Source: Methylophilus sp. 14
GTDB lineage: Bacteria; Pseudomonadota; Gammaproteobacteria; Burkholderiales; Methylophilaceae
Assembly: GCF_015354345.1 (NCBI RefSeq)
Contig: NZ_JADKYS010000008.1
Coordinates: 18,525-82,524, forward strand
DNA length: 64,000 nt
Direction: 5' to 3'
The position numbers and the translations under genes were made by a program. Of the stretch, positions 54,479 to 63,905 are shown piece after piece. Below the pieces are notes generated by a model. The model did not search any database, had not been told where the DNA came from, and worked only from the letters and a program-made list of their open reading frames with translations. The stretch's first letter is position 1, and each line of letters starts with the position of its first letter.

Positions 54479-55831
54479 ATGAGTAAACAGTATTTTGGCA
54501 CCGATGGTATTCGTGGTCGTGTGGGTGAATCCGTGATTACGCCCGAGTTTGTGATGAAACTGGGCTATGCTGCTGGCCGCGTACTGGCGAGCCACGAGCA
54601 TTTGCCCGCAGGCAAGCGCCCAACAGTGCTCATTGGTAAAGATACGCGTATTTCCGGCTATATGCTGGAAGCTTCGCTGGAAGCCGGGTTGTCAGCCGCT
54701 GGTGTCGATGTGTTACTCACTGGCCCGATGCCAACCCCTGCGGTCGCTTATTTGACCCGAGCCTTGCGTGCGCAGGCCGGCATTGTGATTTCAGCTTCGC
54801 ATAACCCGTATTACGACAATGGCATCAAGTTCTTCTCTGCCCAGGGTACCAAGCTGCCAGATGACATTGAGCATGCGATTGAAGCTGAACTGGCTAAACC
54901 CATGCAGGTGATGGAGTCGGCTCAATTGGGCAAGGCCAAGCGCGTGGATGATGCCGCTGGCCGCTATGTGGAATTCTGTAAAAGTACCTTCCCTAACCAT
55001 CTCGACTTGCGTGGCCTGAAAGTCGTGCTCGATTGTGCGCATGGTGCGACTTACCACGTCGCACCACCGGTGTTCCATGAACTGGGCGCAGAGGTGATTG
55101 CGATTGGTAACCAGCCGGATGGCCTCAATATTAATGAAGGCGTGGGTTCCACACATCCGCAGGCGCTGCAAAAAGCGGTGGTTGAGCATCAGGCGGATCT
55201 CGGTATTGCTTTTGACGGCGATGGCGACCGTGTGATGATGGTGGATGGTGCAGGCAACCTGCTTGACGGCGACCAGTTGCTGTATATCATCGCCATGGGC
55301 TTGTATGCCAAAGGTAAGCTCAAAGGGGGCGTCGCCGGTACCTTGATGACCAATCTGGCCCTGGAACATGCCTTGCAAAAACATCAGATTCCATTTGGCC
55401 GGGCCAAAGTAGGCGACCGCTATGTGCTGGAATTATTGCAGGATAAAAACTGGAAACTGGGCGGTGAAAATTCCGGGCATATTCTCACGCTGGATAAACA
55501 TACCAGTGGCGATGCCATTATTGCGGCCTTGCAAGTGCTGCAATCCGTACGCGAAAGCGGTAAAACGCTACAGCAACTAGGCGCAGATTTAACCTTGTAC
55601 CCACAAGTGCTGATTAATGTCACCACCAAACAAAAGCTGGATTTAAACCAGGATGCCGTGCAAACTGCCGTCAAGCAGGCGGAATCCACCCTCAATGGTG
55701 AAGGCCGCGTATTGCTGCGTGCCTCTGGCACTGAGCCAAAAATCCGCGTCATGGTCGAAGGCTTGAACCAGGGCCTGGTGCAATCACAGGCAGAGCAACT
55801 CGCCGAGGTCATCCGCCAACTGGCTGCTTAA
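54479..55831 (+). CDS. glmM: Phosphoglucosamine mutase
   Basis: Interconverts glucosamine 6- and 1-phosphate for UDP-GlcNAc, the precursor of peptidoglycan and lipid A. The 450 residues open [20 protein letters not shown]. The phosphoserine lies in [17 protein letters not shown] at about residue 105, the metal loop is [25 protein letters not shown] binds sugar, and [15 protein letters not shown] binds phosphate. The true start is the ATG at 54479 with AGAAGGA upstream; the frame continues 42 codons upstream into folP, which I reject. Confidence 0.96.
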   Translation: MSKQYFGTDGIRGRVGESVITPEFVMKLGYAAGRVLASHEHLPAGKRPTVLIGKDTRISGYMLEASLEAGLSAAGVDVLLTGPMPTPAVAYLTRALRAQAGIVISASHNPYYDNGIKFFSAQGTKLPDDIEHAIEAELAKPMQVMESAQLGKAKRVDDAAGRYVEFCKSTFPNHLDLRGLKVVLDCAHGATYHVAPPVFHELGAEVIAIGNQPDGLNINEGVGSTHPQALQKAVVEHQADLGIAFDGDGDRVMMVDGAGNLLDGDQLLYIIAMGLYAKGKLKGGVAGTLMTNLALEHALQKHQIPFGRAKVGDRYVLELLQDKNWKLGGENSGHILTLDKHTSGDAIIAALQVLQSVRESGKTLQQLGADLTLYPQVLINVTTKQKLDLNQDAVQTAVKQAESTLNGEGRVLLRASGTEPKIRVMVEGLNQGLVQSQAEQLAEVIRQLAA

Positions 55832-55847
55832 TTTTTCGGAGAAATGC

Positions 55848-56327
55848 ATGGACACCTTTAGTCACGCTTTATGGGGGTATGGCCTGTTTGGCTTTCGCAA
55901 ATACCCTAAATTTGCTGCGCTCATGGGCGCCATGCCTGACCTGATTTCTTTTGGTGCCTTGCTGTTACTGCGCGTGATCGAAGGCAATTACAGCTTAGGT
56001 AAACCAGCGCTGGCGACCTTACCCAGCTGGATTTACCCGGCTTACACCGTTGGTCACAGCTTTGTGATTGCCTTTGCCGTGATCGGCCTCATCGCCATTT
56101 GGCGCAAAGATATTGCCTTTGCCATGCTGGCCTGGCCGTTTCATATCACGCTGGATTTCCCGTTCCATAGTTTGCAATATTTTGCCACGCCTATGTTCTG
56201 GCCGATTTCAGATTTTAGAGTCGATGGTATTCCCTGGTCACATTGGTATATCTGGTGGCCGAATGTGGCTGGGATTATCATTTTGCTGGCTTACCGTTAC
56301 CGGCAAAAACGGCAAGTTCAGCGGTAA
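55848..56327 (+). CDS. Small membrane protein, metal-dependent hydrolase-like (DUF457/YdjM type)
   Basis: A 159-residue protein with three or four hydrophobic segments. It has the spaced histidines and aspartates of the YdjM-type membrane-bound hydrolase group: DTFSHALWGYG at the N-terminus, GAMPDLISF, GHSFVIAF, and WPFHITLDFPFHS. The family is poorly characterised and enzymatic activity is only presumed from the conserved residues. It follows glmM by 16 bp and could be co-transcribed. A strong terminator follows. Confidence 0.68.
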   Translation: MDTFSHALWGYGLFGFRKYPKFAALMGAMPDLISFGALLLLRVIEGNYSLGKPALATLPSWIYPAYTVGHSFVIAFAVIGLIAIWRKDIAFAMLAWPFHITLDFPFHSLQYFATPMFWPISDFRVDGIPWSHWYIWWPNVAGIIILLAYRYRQKRQVQR

Positions 56328-56345
56328 TAAAAAACGAGCATTGAG

Positions 56346-56373
56346 AAGCGGGCAGGGTGCCCGCTTTTTTATT
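56346..56373 (+). terminator. Terminator after the DUF457-like gene
   Basis: AAGCGGGC, loop AGGGT, GCCCGCTT with TTTT after it. It lies against the end of the convergent mscS gene. Confidence 0.88.
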
Positions 56374-57247
56374 AAGCCGCCAATTCCTCTGGCGATAGAC
56401 CTTGATACACCGTGAGATGTGGGAACGGAATTTCAATCTGTTGTGCATCGAATGCGTTTTTAATGCGTTTTAAATATTCACGCTTGATGGTCCATTGTTC
56501 CAAAGGTCGTACCTTCATGCGGCAGCGAATAATCACTGCAGATTCTGCCAGATTGTCGACCCCGGCAATATCCAGCTTATCCAGTACTTTGTCCTGCAAT
56601 TGCGTATCTTGCATAATGCTGGCGCCCACCTCGTGCATGATCTGCATGACTTTGGCGATGTTTTCATCATAGCCGACACGGATATCCATCACCGCATAGG
56701 CAAAGTCGCGTGAGCGGTTGGTGACGGTGGTAATCTGGCCATTCGGCACATAATGCACATTGCCTTCATAATCGCGCATCTTGATATAACGCAGCGTAAT
56801 TTCTTCCACCAACCCAGCCTTATCGGCAATCTCAACCACATCATCCTTGCGGATCTGGTTCTCAAGCAGTAAAAAGAAACCATTAAAGTAATCCTTGACC
56901 AGACTTTGCGCCCCAAAGCCAACCGCCACACCGACAACCCCCGCAGCGGCCAAGACTGGCGCGATAGATATGCCCAGTTCATGCAGAATTTCTACCACCG
57001 TGATTGCTAAAATGACCGTGGTGACAATGTAGCGCAGCACCATGCTCAAGGTATTCATGCGCTTGATTTCTTCTATATTTGAATCAGCATGGCCGATGAG
57101 GTGGTCTCGCAAACGCGTGATGAGTTTTTTGGACAATCTATTCAAAAAATAGGCGACCCCGACAATCAGAAAAATTCTGAGTAAGGTTTTGACCAGCACA
57201 AACGCTTCGCTGGTATTTTCCATGTCAATGTATGAGAGCCAAGACAT
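56372..57247 (-). CDS. Small-conductance mechanosensitive channel, MscS family
   Basis: A 291-residue channel that opens under membrane tension to release solutes on osmotic downshock. Three N-terminal helices are followed by the pore helix APVLAAAGVVGVAVGFGAQSL and LVKDYFNGFFLLLENQIRKDD, the MscS signature; the beta domain contains VEEITLRYIKMRDYEG and VPNGQITTVTNRSRD. It is the last gene of the run spsA-ams-mscS, with 22 bp from the amylosucrase stop. In this setting it would let sucrose or other solutes out when external osmolarity drops. Confidence 0.92.
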   Translation of the reverse strand: MSWLSYIDMENTSEAFVLVKTLLRIFLIVGVAYFLNRLSKKLITRLRDHLIGHADSNIEEIKRMNTLSMVLRYIVTTVILAITVVEILHELGISIAPVLAAAGVVGVAVGFGAQSLVKDYFNGFFLLLENQIRKDDVVEIADKAGLVEEITLRYIKMRDYEGNVHYVPNGQITTVTNRSRDFAYAVMDIRVGYDENIAKVMQIMHEVGASIMQDTQLQDKVLDKLDIAGVDNLAESAVIIRCRMKVRPLEQWTIKREYLKRIKNAFDAQQIEIPFPHLTVYQGLSPEELAA

Positions 57248-57269
57248 AAGATTAAGTATCCTTTCTTAT

Positions 57270-59222
57270 TTAAATTGATAACCAATATGCAGTGAGTTTG
57301 GGGATCACGATGCCCGCTGCGGTGAGCGGGATCGACTGGCCACTGCACAGGTCTGTGACCATGGTTTGTTTAAGCCAGCCTTTTTGTTGAAACGCCTGTG
57401 TCGGAATGCAATGGGCCTGTACGTCAAAATTGGCAATCACGAGTACCCTGGCATGCATGCCGGTGGCAACTTCACGGCTAAAGGCGATGACGTGAGGATT
57501 GTCCAAAGCAATCAAAGCGCGGTTGTTCAAGTCGGCAAAGGCCGAAATCTCTTTACGCACAGCAATTAACTGTTTAATCGCGCTGAATATGCGCTGCTCC
57601 ACCGTGCCTTTTTGTTGTCGTTTGTCCATCTTTGCCCAGTCAAGTGTTGGCCGGTGCACCCAGCGATTGTCATTCATTTTAGAGGAGTCGATCAGGTAGG
57701 CATCATCATTGAGCGTGCCGACTGCGTCGCCGTAATACAGCAAAGGCATGCCGCCAAAGGCCATCATAAAGTTATGCAGCAGGCTAATGGTGGCGATGGC
57801 ATCGTCAATGGCTGACACGTCTTGCTTGGCCAGCGCGGTTTCCAAACCGGCCAGCGACGCCAGTGCACCAGAAATCCTGGCATCACCGGTTTTTTTATTA
57901 ACGCCAAAGGCGAATCCTTTGGCATTTGAGTCTTCATAGTGGCCAGTGTAATAGTCAACCAGAAAGCGTCGGTGCGACACTGGGTCAAAACCGGCGGCAA
58001 TAATAGATTCATCACTGAATCCGAGCCCGATGTCATCATGACAGCGAACGTAGTTGAGCCAGGTCGCCCGGTCTAGTTTTTCAGGCAGGCCTTCAATGCC
58101 TTTATACAGTAATTGGGTTTGTTTGGTGGCAACGGCATCCCAAAGCAAAGCCATCAGCGTCGCGTTGTAGGCGATTTCACACTCTTTAGCGTTCACGGCA
58201 TCCTCGCCGAAATATTTGATAATTTCGGTAGGTGAAACAATCGCTTCTGCGATAAATAACACGCTGGGCGCGACAACCTGGCAACAGTCTTTGAGTAATT
58301 GCAGAATCAGATGTGCTTCACGTTCGTTTTGGCAGCTGCTGCCCATCTTTTTCCACAGAAAAGCGACGGCATCCAGTCGCAGGATATCCACGCCTTTATT
58401 TGCCCAAAACAGAATCACATCGAGTATTTCGATCAATACCGCTGGGTTGCTGTAATTGAGATCCCACTGATAATGGTTGAATACCGTCATCACCCATTTC
58501 TGCGTTTCTGCATTGAAGGTAAAGCTCCCCGGTGCCTGTTCAGGGAACACTTCTGGCATGGTGCTTTCATAGATGTCCGGCAATGTGCGATCATCGAACA
58601 TATAGTAGTAGTCCTGATAAGTCGCATTGCCCTGTTTGGCTTTGATTGCCCAGGCATGCTCGTCAGAGGTATGGTTGACTACCACATCCAGTGCCAGCAA
58701 CATCTCGCGTTGCTGCATCAGGTGAATCAATTGATCCAGGTCTTGCTCAGTGCCATAGCGCGGATCAATTTTCTTGTAATCGCGCACGGCGTAGCCGCCA
58801 TCGTTATTGGTTTCCGGGCAATCACAGATCGGCATAATATGCACCATGTTGATCCCGAGTTCTTGCAGGTAAGCCAGCTTTGTTTGCATGTGAGACAGTG
58901 TTCCGGCAAAGCCTTCACAATACAAAGCCATGCCTACCCATTTCTGGTGCATAAACCATGCATGATCCTGCTCACGCGCCAGGTCCTGTGCCTTGAGCGC
59001 AGCTGAACGTTGCCCATAGCGTTCAGCCAAAACGGCGACCAGATGCGCAAGCTGTGGTTTGAAGTCTGGCCGGTGACCATAAAGATGGTGAAACAGGGAG
59101 TAAATCGCATAAAAGTTAGCCCCCAGGCGGGTGTAAAAAAATTGCCATTGTTTGTCCTGTTTGCTGGTCGACAGCTGTCGTAATGTGTCATTCAGGATGG
59201 CGTGCGATATCTGTTCGTACAT
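57270..59222 (-). CDS. ams: Amylosucrase
   Basis: GH13 enzyme (subfamily 4) that uses sucrose to extend alpha-glucan and release fructose. The 650-residue protein has the helical N-terminal domain, GINMVHIMPICDCPETNNDGG, DVVVNHTSDEHAWA, the nucleophile Asp284 in ILRLDAVAFLWK, the acid/base Glu326 in FIAEAIVS, and YVRCHDDIG. These positions agree closely with the Neisseria polysaccharea enzyme. It starts with ATG, 23 bp after spsA. In methylotrophs the enzyme is known beside sucrose synthesis genes, where it disposes of the osmolyte after stress, possibly to glycogen. Confidence 0.92.
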   Translation of the reverse strand: MYEQISHAILNDTLRQLSTSKQDKQWQFFYTRLGANFYAIYSLFHHLYGHRPDFKPQLAHLVAVLAERYGQRSAALKAQDLAREQDHAWFMHQKWVGMALYCEGFAGTLSHMQTKLAYLQELGINMVHIMPICDCPETNNDGGYAVRDYKKIDPRYGTEQDLDQLIHLMQQREMLLALDVVVNHTSDEHAWAIKAKQGNATYQDYYYMFDDRTLPDIYESTMPEVFPEQAPGSFTFNAETQKWVMTVFNHYQWDLNYSNPAVLIEILDVILFWANKGVDILRLDAVAFLWKKMGSSCQNEREAHLILQLLKDCCQVVAPSVLFIAEAIVSPTEIIKYFGEDAVNAKECEIAYNATLMALLWDAVATKQTQLLYKGIEGLPEKLDRATWLNYVRCHDDIGLGFSDESIIAAGFDPVSHRRFLVDYYTGHYEDSNAKGFAFGVNKKTGDARISGALASLAGLETALAKQDVSAIDDAIATISLLHNFMMAFGGMPLLYYGDAVGTLNDDAYLIDSSKMNDNRWVHRPTLDWAKMDKRQQKGTVEQRIFSAIKQLIAVRKEISAFADLNNRALIALDNPHVIAFSREVATGMHARVLVIANFDVQAHCIPTQAFQQKGWLKQTMVTDLCSGQSIPLTAAGIVIPKLTAYWLSI

Positions 59223-59245
59223 ACTTCATTCCCGTCAATATGAGA

Positions 59246-61432
59246 TTAGGCCATTGCGGTTTCGGCAGGGCTGGGCACCGCTTTTCCAAATTGATAGTGC
59301 GCCATGCCCTCAAGAATGCCAAACGCATAGCCAGCCTGGGCAAAATAGATGTTATGCTGGCCTTTCAACTCAGCAAGCTCATGGCTGTGATTGCCAACCA
59401 CCACGGCCATTGTGTCGCCTGAAAGCATTTCGCTGTCATTGCCTGAATCGCCCGCCACTAAAAAGCGGTTTAATGGCAGCCCCCATTTATAGGCCAGGTA
59501 ACGAATTGCATGTCCTTTAGAGGCGCGGATAGGCAGAATGTCCAGAAACTCATCATGTGAATAAATCACTTGTGCGTGTAAATGCGCACGGTGCAAGTGC
59601 TGTTTGATGGCATCCACCCCAGGCATGACGTCTGGCGTCGCCAGGTAAGAGATTTTAAACTCCCGCTGATTTTCGGCAGACTGCAAGACTAGCCCTGGAA
59701 TAGCTTCAAGTGCACGCAGCACGTCATCGCGCCGCCATAGATGGCGAATATGGTTGGCCCAGCCAATATCAGGGGTTTGACGCGCACCATAATGAATTTC
59801 TGAGCCGACCGAAGTAATGAGTACATCTGGAATCGGAATACGGTTTTTGCGTAAAATATCCATCGCACTTTCCAGCGGCCTGCCCGTAGCCACGCCAAAA
59901 ACAGCGCCGCCAGCATTGTCTTTTAACCAATCCACCAAGCGCAGTTGGCCTTCGCGATGTCCCAGCAGGGTGTTATCAATGTCAGTGATAAAAGCATAGT
60001 CCGCCATCGGCATGGTTGAAACGCCACGGTGCAGCGCAATCCTTTGCTTGCGCAGATTTTTGCGATGTTTACGTTGCAAGTGTCTGACTTCTTTGAGGTA
60101 TTTAGTGACATGCCCCGCCCAGGTGTAGTGACGTTTGATATTCAGTAATCCGTTGCGTGCCCATTGTTGCCAGCGTTTTTTATCACTCAACGCACTGAGC
60201 AAGCTTTCTGCAATCGCTTCACTATCCAGCGTATCGGTTAGCAGGCCATTGTGGCAGTTCGACAGAATGTCACGTGGACCGCCGTCGTCTGGGGCGATGA
60301 TAGGCAGGCCACTGGCCGCCGCTTCAAGCAGTGTTAAGCCGAATGGTTCTGTAAAGGCGGCATTGATAAAGATGCCGTGGCTTTTGGCCGCCAGACGGTA
60401 AAGCTCAGGAATATCTTCTTGCGGAAAATGTTTGGGAATCGCGACTTTGCCCCATAAATCATAGCGATCAATATCCAGCAATAATTCGTTTAACACCGCT
60501 TGCTGGGCTTTGTCGAGTTGGCGAATATCTTCGCGGCTACCGGCAACCAGCACTAAATTGGCGCGCTTTTGCAATTCGGCATCACTGCCATAGGCCTGAA
60601 GCAGCCCTTTAATATTCTTGCGCACTTCAGGTCTGCAGATACATAAAATCATCGGCTTTTTCGGCTGCGCCAAAAAGCGTGAGATGCGTTGTTCAACGCT
60701 GGGGGCAATCGGCCGTCTACCGGCGGGCGAGAAGCGCTTGGTATTGGTGCCAGGCGGAATCACACGAAAGCGAGTGCCATCCACATGCGCGTACATCCCA
60801 TATTGCAACTCAACCTCTTGCCTGGTGCTAGTCACAATCAGCGCCGCATCGCGCAGCAAGGCTTCTTCTTCAGCCACGCGGCGGTCAAAGTTAAATTGCT
60901 TTTCAATAGCAGACGGCTTTCTACCGCTGGAAAGCAGCCGTTCGCGTTTGGGCAAGCCCAGCGAGTGGCCGGTGTGGATCAGCGGAATCCCCAGCAACAT
61001 GGATAACTGTCGGCCAACGTAGCCCGCATCGGCATAGTGCGAATGAATCACATCAGGCAACCGACGCTGCTGACGCAAGTAATGTAGGCATTTATCCACC
61101 ATTTGGTCTAAATGCGGCCACAAGCTCTCTTTACGCAAGTAGCGTCTGGGGCCGCACGGTAAACGGATAATGCGGGCTTGATCACTCAAGCGCTCTTCGC
61201 TCTGCCCATACTCGGCCGAGACATGACTATCCTCGATTAAACGCGTCAATAAATCGACCCGACCTACCTGCGCATGGTTGGCAAGTGCGCGCGTCAGTTC
61301 AAGCACATAAGTACATTGACCGCCGGTATCTGCATCGATTCCGAGTTCAAGGTCTTCACCGCGGATCAGGCCGTGAACGCTGATTAACAAGACATATAGT
61401 TGTTCAGATGGTTGATTTGTTTTTAAACGCAT
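59246..61432 (-). CDS. sps: Sucrose-phosphate synthase with C-terminal phosphatase domain
   Basis: Makes sucrose 6-phosphate from UDP- or ADP-glucose and fructose 6-phosphate and probably dephosphorylates it. The 728 residues have a GT4 domain (1 to about 470: LLISVHGLIRGEDLELGIDA, DTGGQCTYVLELTRAL, DVIHSHYADAGYVG, AFTEPFGLTLLEAAASGLP) and a HAD sucrose-phosphatase domain (about 480-728) with DIDNTLLGHREGQ, ATGRPLES and VAGDSGNDSEML. The phosphatase motifs are complete, so one protein may do both steps. I use the ATG at 61432 with GGAGG just upstream; a TTG lies at 61447. It leads the operon with amylosucrase and MscS. Confidence 0.93.
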   Translation of the reverse strand: MRLKTNQPSEQLYVLLISVHGLIRGEDLELGIDADTGGQCTYVLELTRALANHAQVGRVDLLTRLIEDSHVSAEYGQSEERLSDQARIIRLPCGPRRYLRKESLWPHLDQMVDKCLHYLRQQRRLPDVIHSHYADAGYVGRQLSMLLGIPLIHTGHSLGLPKRERLLSSGRKPSAIEKQFNFDRRVAEEEALLRDAALIVTSTRQEVELQYGMYAHVDGTRFRVIPPGTNTKRFSPAGRRPIAPSVEQRISRFLAQPKKPMILCICRPEVRKNIKGLLQAYGSDAELQKRANLVLVAGSREDIRQLDKAQQAVLNELLLDIDRYDLWGKVAIPKHFPQEDIPELYRLAAKSHGIFINAAFTEPFGLTLLEAAASGLPIIAPDDGGPRDILSNCHNGLLTDTLDSEAIAESLLSALSDKKRWQQWARNGLLNIKRHYTWAGHVTKYLKEVRHLQRKHRKNLRKQRIALHRGVSTMPMADYAFITDIDNTLLGHREGQLRLVDWLKDNAGGAVFGVATGRPLESAMDILRKNRIPIPDVLITSVGSEIHYGARQTPDIGWANHIRHLWRRDDVLRALEAIPGLVLQSAENQREFKISYLATPDVMPGVDAIKQHLHRAHLHAQVIYSHDEFLDILPIRASKGHAIRYLAYKWGLPLNRFLVAGDSGNDSEMLSGDTMAVVVGNHSHELAELKGQHNIYFAQAGYAFGILEGMAHYQFGKAVPSPAETAMA

Positions 61433-61523
61433 GACGCCTCCACTCAATCATAGGCGCGGTAATACAATCGCAAAAAAAGCGTCGGCCAGTATTGCCACCA
61501 CAAGCCATGAATTGACATGCATA

Positions 61524-61542
61524 GAGAACAGACTCTGTTCTC
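61524..61542. promoter_or_regulatory. Operator-like palindrome upstream of sps
   Basis: GAGAACAG-ACT-CTGTTCTC is a perfect 19-bp palindrome 92 bp before the sps start. It fits a dimeric repressor site for the sucrose operon. The gap 61433-61742 (310 bp) holds this site, a -10 box and, at its far end, the terminator of the next gene. Confidence 0.55.
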
Positions 61543-61633
61543 AGCGGAAAGAAAGATGCTATTGCATCAACGTTTTTTTGAAGCAGACATAGGCAGAAAA
61601 TCAAGCCTACGATGTCATTTTTAATTTGTATAC

Positions 61634-61639
61634 ATTATA
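61634..61639 (-). promoter_or_regulatory. Candidate -10 box for the sucrose operon
   Basis: A TATAAT on the minus strand, flanked by the small palindrome TTGACATCAA (61640-61649). No clear -35 element is present, so activation by a regulator is possible. It would give a leader of about 190 nt. Confidence 0.4.
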
Positions 61640-61692
61640 TTGACATCAATTTAAAAAAGAAAGTTTCAATCTTTTTGAATACACACAGGCAA

Positions 61693-61720
61693 TAAAAAAC
61701 CCTGTGTTGCGCACAGGGTT
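61693..61720 (-). terminator. Terminator after the flavin reductase gene
   Basis: On the minus strand AACCCTGTG, loop CGCAA, CACAGGGTT is followed by TTTTTATT. It ends transcription of the flavin reductase before the sps control region. Confidence 0.87.
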
Positions 61721-61742
61721 GTTTGATGCAGGCGAATGTCAC

Positions 61743-62294
61743 TCAACAGGGCTGGCCGGTGGCAAAGAAAACACCGCCGGCAATATGGTGAATCGTGCGC
61801 AAATCGTCCTGCCCGTCAAAATGCCAGCGGCCCCCAGAAAACATGCGCTCATCGGCGTGCGCAGCTACCACTTCGGCAATAAATAGGTCGTACGTGTTCA
61901 GATTGTGTGGTTCTGGGATGATTTTGCACTCCAGCCAGCCAACACAGCCTTTCACTAATGGCGCACTGATTGCCTGTGCCGCAAACGTGTCAATGCCATA
62001 GTCGGCAAACTTGTCCGTACCAGCCAAATCGCGGCCACTGATGCTGCCGACCTGTTTCACCATCTCAATCTGCTGCACGCAAGGCAGGTTTATCGCAAAT
62101 GTGCCTTCGGCTTCTATCAGTTCGCGGGTGTAGGTTTTGCTGTCGATCACTACCGTGACTTTGGCGGGATTAAAGTCTAAAGCGCAGACCCAGGCCGCGG
62201 CCATGATGTTGCGCTTGCCAGCGTGAGCGGATGTAATGACTGTGGTTGGGCCATGGTTCAGTAACCGATATGAATTTTTTAATTCAAGATTCAT
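61743..62294 (-). CDS. Flavin reductase / FMN-binding split-barrel protein
   Basis: A 183-residue flavin-binding protein of the RutF/HpaC-like or DIM6/NTAB group. The FMN-binding block is NHGPTTVITSAHAGKRNIMAAAWVCALDFNPAKV, and FAINLPCVQQIEMVKQVG and GWLECKIIP follow as in the family. It may supply reduced flavin to a monooxygenase or act on quinone-like substrates; no partner enzyme is near. Start ATG at 62294. It is separated from the disrupted KAP gene by only 15 bp, which marks the border between native and AT-rich foreign DNA. Confidence 0.82.
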   Translation of the reverse strand: MNLELKNSYRLLNHGPTTVITSAHAGKRNIMAAAWVCALDFNPAKVTVVIDSKTYTRELIEAEGTFAINLPCVQQIEMVKQVGSISGRDLAGTDKFADYGIDTFAAQAISAPLVKGCVGWLECKIIPEPHNLNTYDLFIAEVVAAHADERMFSGGRWHFDGQDDLRTIHHIAGGVFFATGQPC

Positions 62295-62309
62295 TTAGTG
62301 CTTTTGTAA

Positions 62310-63905
62310 TTAATTATTTTTTAGATGTTCTGCAGCAGCTTTAAAAGTTTGTGCGGCTATCAATAAATTTCTTTTCTTCATTGTCCTAGGATGTTTATTT
62401 GCTTCAGTAGTAAAAAATCGTGCGACCTTTATCAGCCAGTCTGCTTCATCTTTTAACTCCTGATTGAAATCTACGAATCCATATCTATTCTTTAGTAAAC
62501 TTTCAATATTCCATTTATTTCTTTGAGATAAAGTAATGAATTTGGTAGCAAACGCTCGAGGGTCGATGTAAGTTAGGATTGGAATTTTGTAATAAAGATT
62601 ATCTTTATCATTGTTGAATTGAAGATGCTGGCAGAATTTAAAATTATCACTGCTCATCAGGTCCAGTAAATGACTAGCAACTTGTGGATAGTCATCAATC
62701 ACAGCTTGGTTAGTTTTTGCTATTAAGTACTCGTATATTTCTTTGAATTCGGAGGAGTCTCTTTCTTGATACCCTAAGTTATGGGAGGACTCATGAGCAA
62801 AGTAAGTTTTAAAGTTATCAGCTTGAACAGCTAACAGATTGTTTTTCTTCAAGTGGTCAATATATTTCTTCCCAATTTTAAGTATCTCGACCCTTGATTT
62901 TTGATATATCTTGCATTCAGACAAAAATAATAGATTGCCAATAATATGTAAAAAAACTTCAACTTCATGATGTTTAAATGATACAAATTCATCGTGAACA
63001 ACTTCAAGATAAGTCTTTATTTCCTCATCATTAAGTTCATAGGCATACCAAAGCTTTTTCCAGGTTGGAGTATCTTCCGTAAAGAAATACTTACTATTTT
63101 CAACTTCAGATATTAGTTTTTCCGTATCGAAAATACCTTTTTCAAAGATTTGTTCCCATAGTTCATGACTCAATACAAGGTCATGCAAAGAAAAGTCAGA
63201 ATATTTTTTTGTAATTATTGAGATTGGTTGTTCTAGATCGTCATTTTCTTCGCCCTTCATAAAAGAAACCCAATCACTCATAGTTAGTTCTTTTAATTGA
63301 GCAGGTTTTAAATGGCCGCTTTTTATTTCAAAACTAAATATCAAATAGTTTTTCAATAACACTTCAGTTAAATCATTATGGTTTTTTAAGTTTTCAGGAA
63401 GAGCGTTTATTAATCTCAAGTAGTCATCAAGAGCTTGTTTTATATGCCTCAAGTTCTGATAGCCAGATTGGTTATATATTCTTATGATGTCAGGGGTTAA
63501 TCTTTCAAATAATTCTTTTTGATTATCGGAATATTTATTAATAAAGGCTTTTAGAGCAACCTCTATTTCTGGTGCAAGTTCGAAGGTTTTACCAATTAAT
63601 TTTTCCTTAGCTCTCAAATAAGAGTTGTTATCTTTGTTAATTTGTTCGTGATTTATGATTTCATCTTCATTCGCAATCAGGATAACTTTATGCCCACCAT
63701 GCTCAACGAGATGATTTATATAGCCTAATAACTTGAGAATGTTAATATTACTTCGTTCTAAATCATCGAAAATAATTACAAAATCCTCTAGGTTTGTTAA
63801 GTAATCCGGCAAGTTAATGTCTGGTATGGTGGGAGATATGGTTCCATCGTCTTTATCATCATTATTAAAATCGATTTTTAAAGCACCTGAATCGCCCCGG
63901 CTGCA
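62310..63905 (-). pseudogene. KAP-type P-loop ATPase, 5' end removed by an IS insertion
   Basis: A large C-terminal piece of a KAP-family NTPase. The Walker B segment DFVIIFDDLERSN and VILIANEDEII are present, but Walker A is not; translation in this frame goes back to a TAA at 63908-63906, just where IS3-type sequence begins. So the N-terminal ATP-binding part lies beyond the element, outside the window. The remaining ~500 residues are helical, Lys/Asn/Glu-rich, and do not resemble a known effector domain. Base composition is far more AT-rich than the flanks. KAP ATPases are often membrane-associated and some belong to phage-defence gene sets. A TTG at 63812 could give a truncated product but is unlikely to be used. 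Confidence 0.75.
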
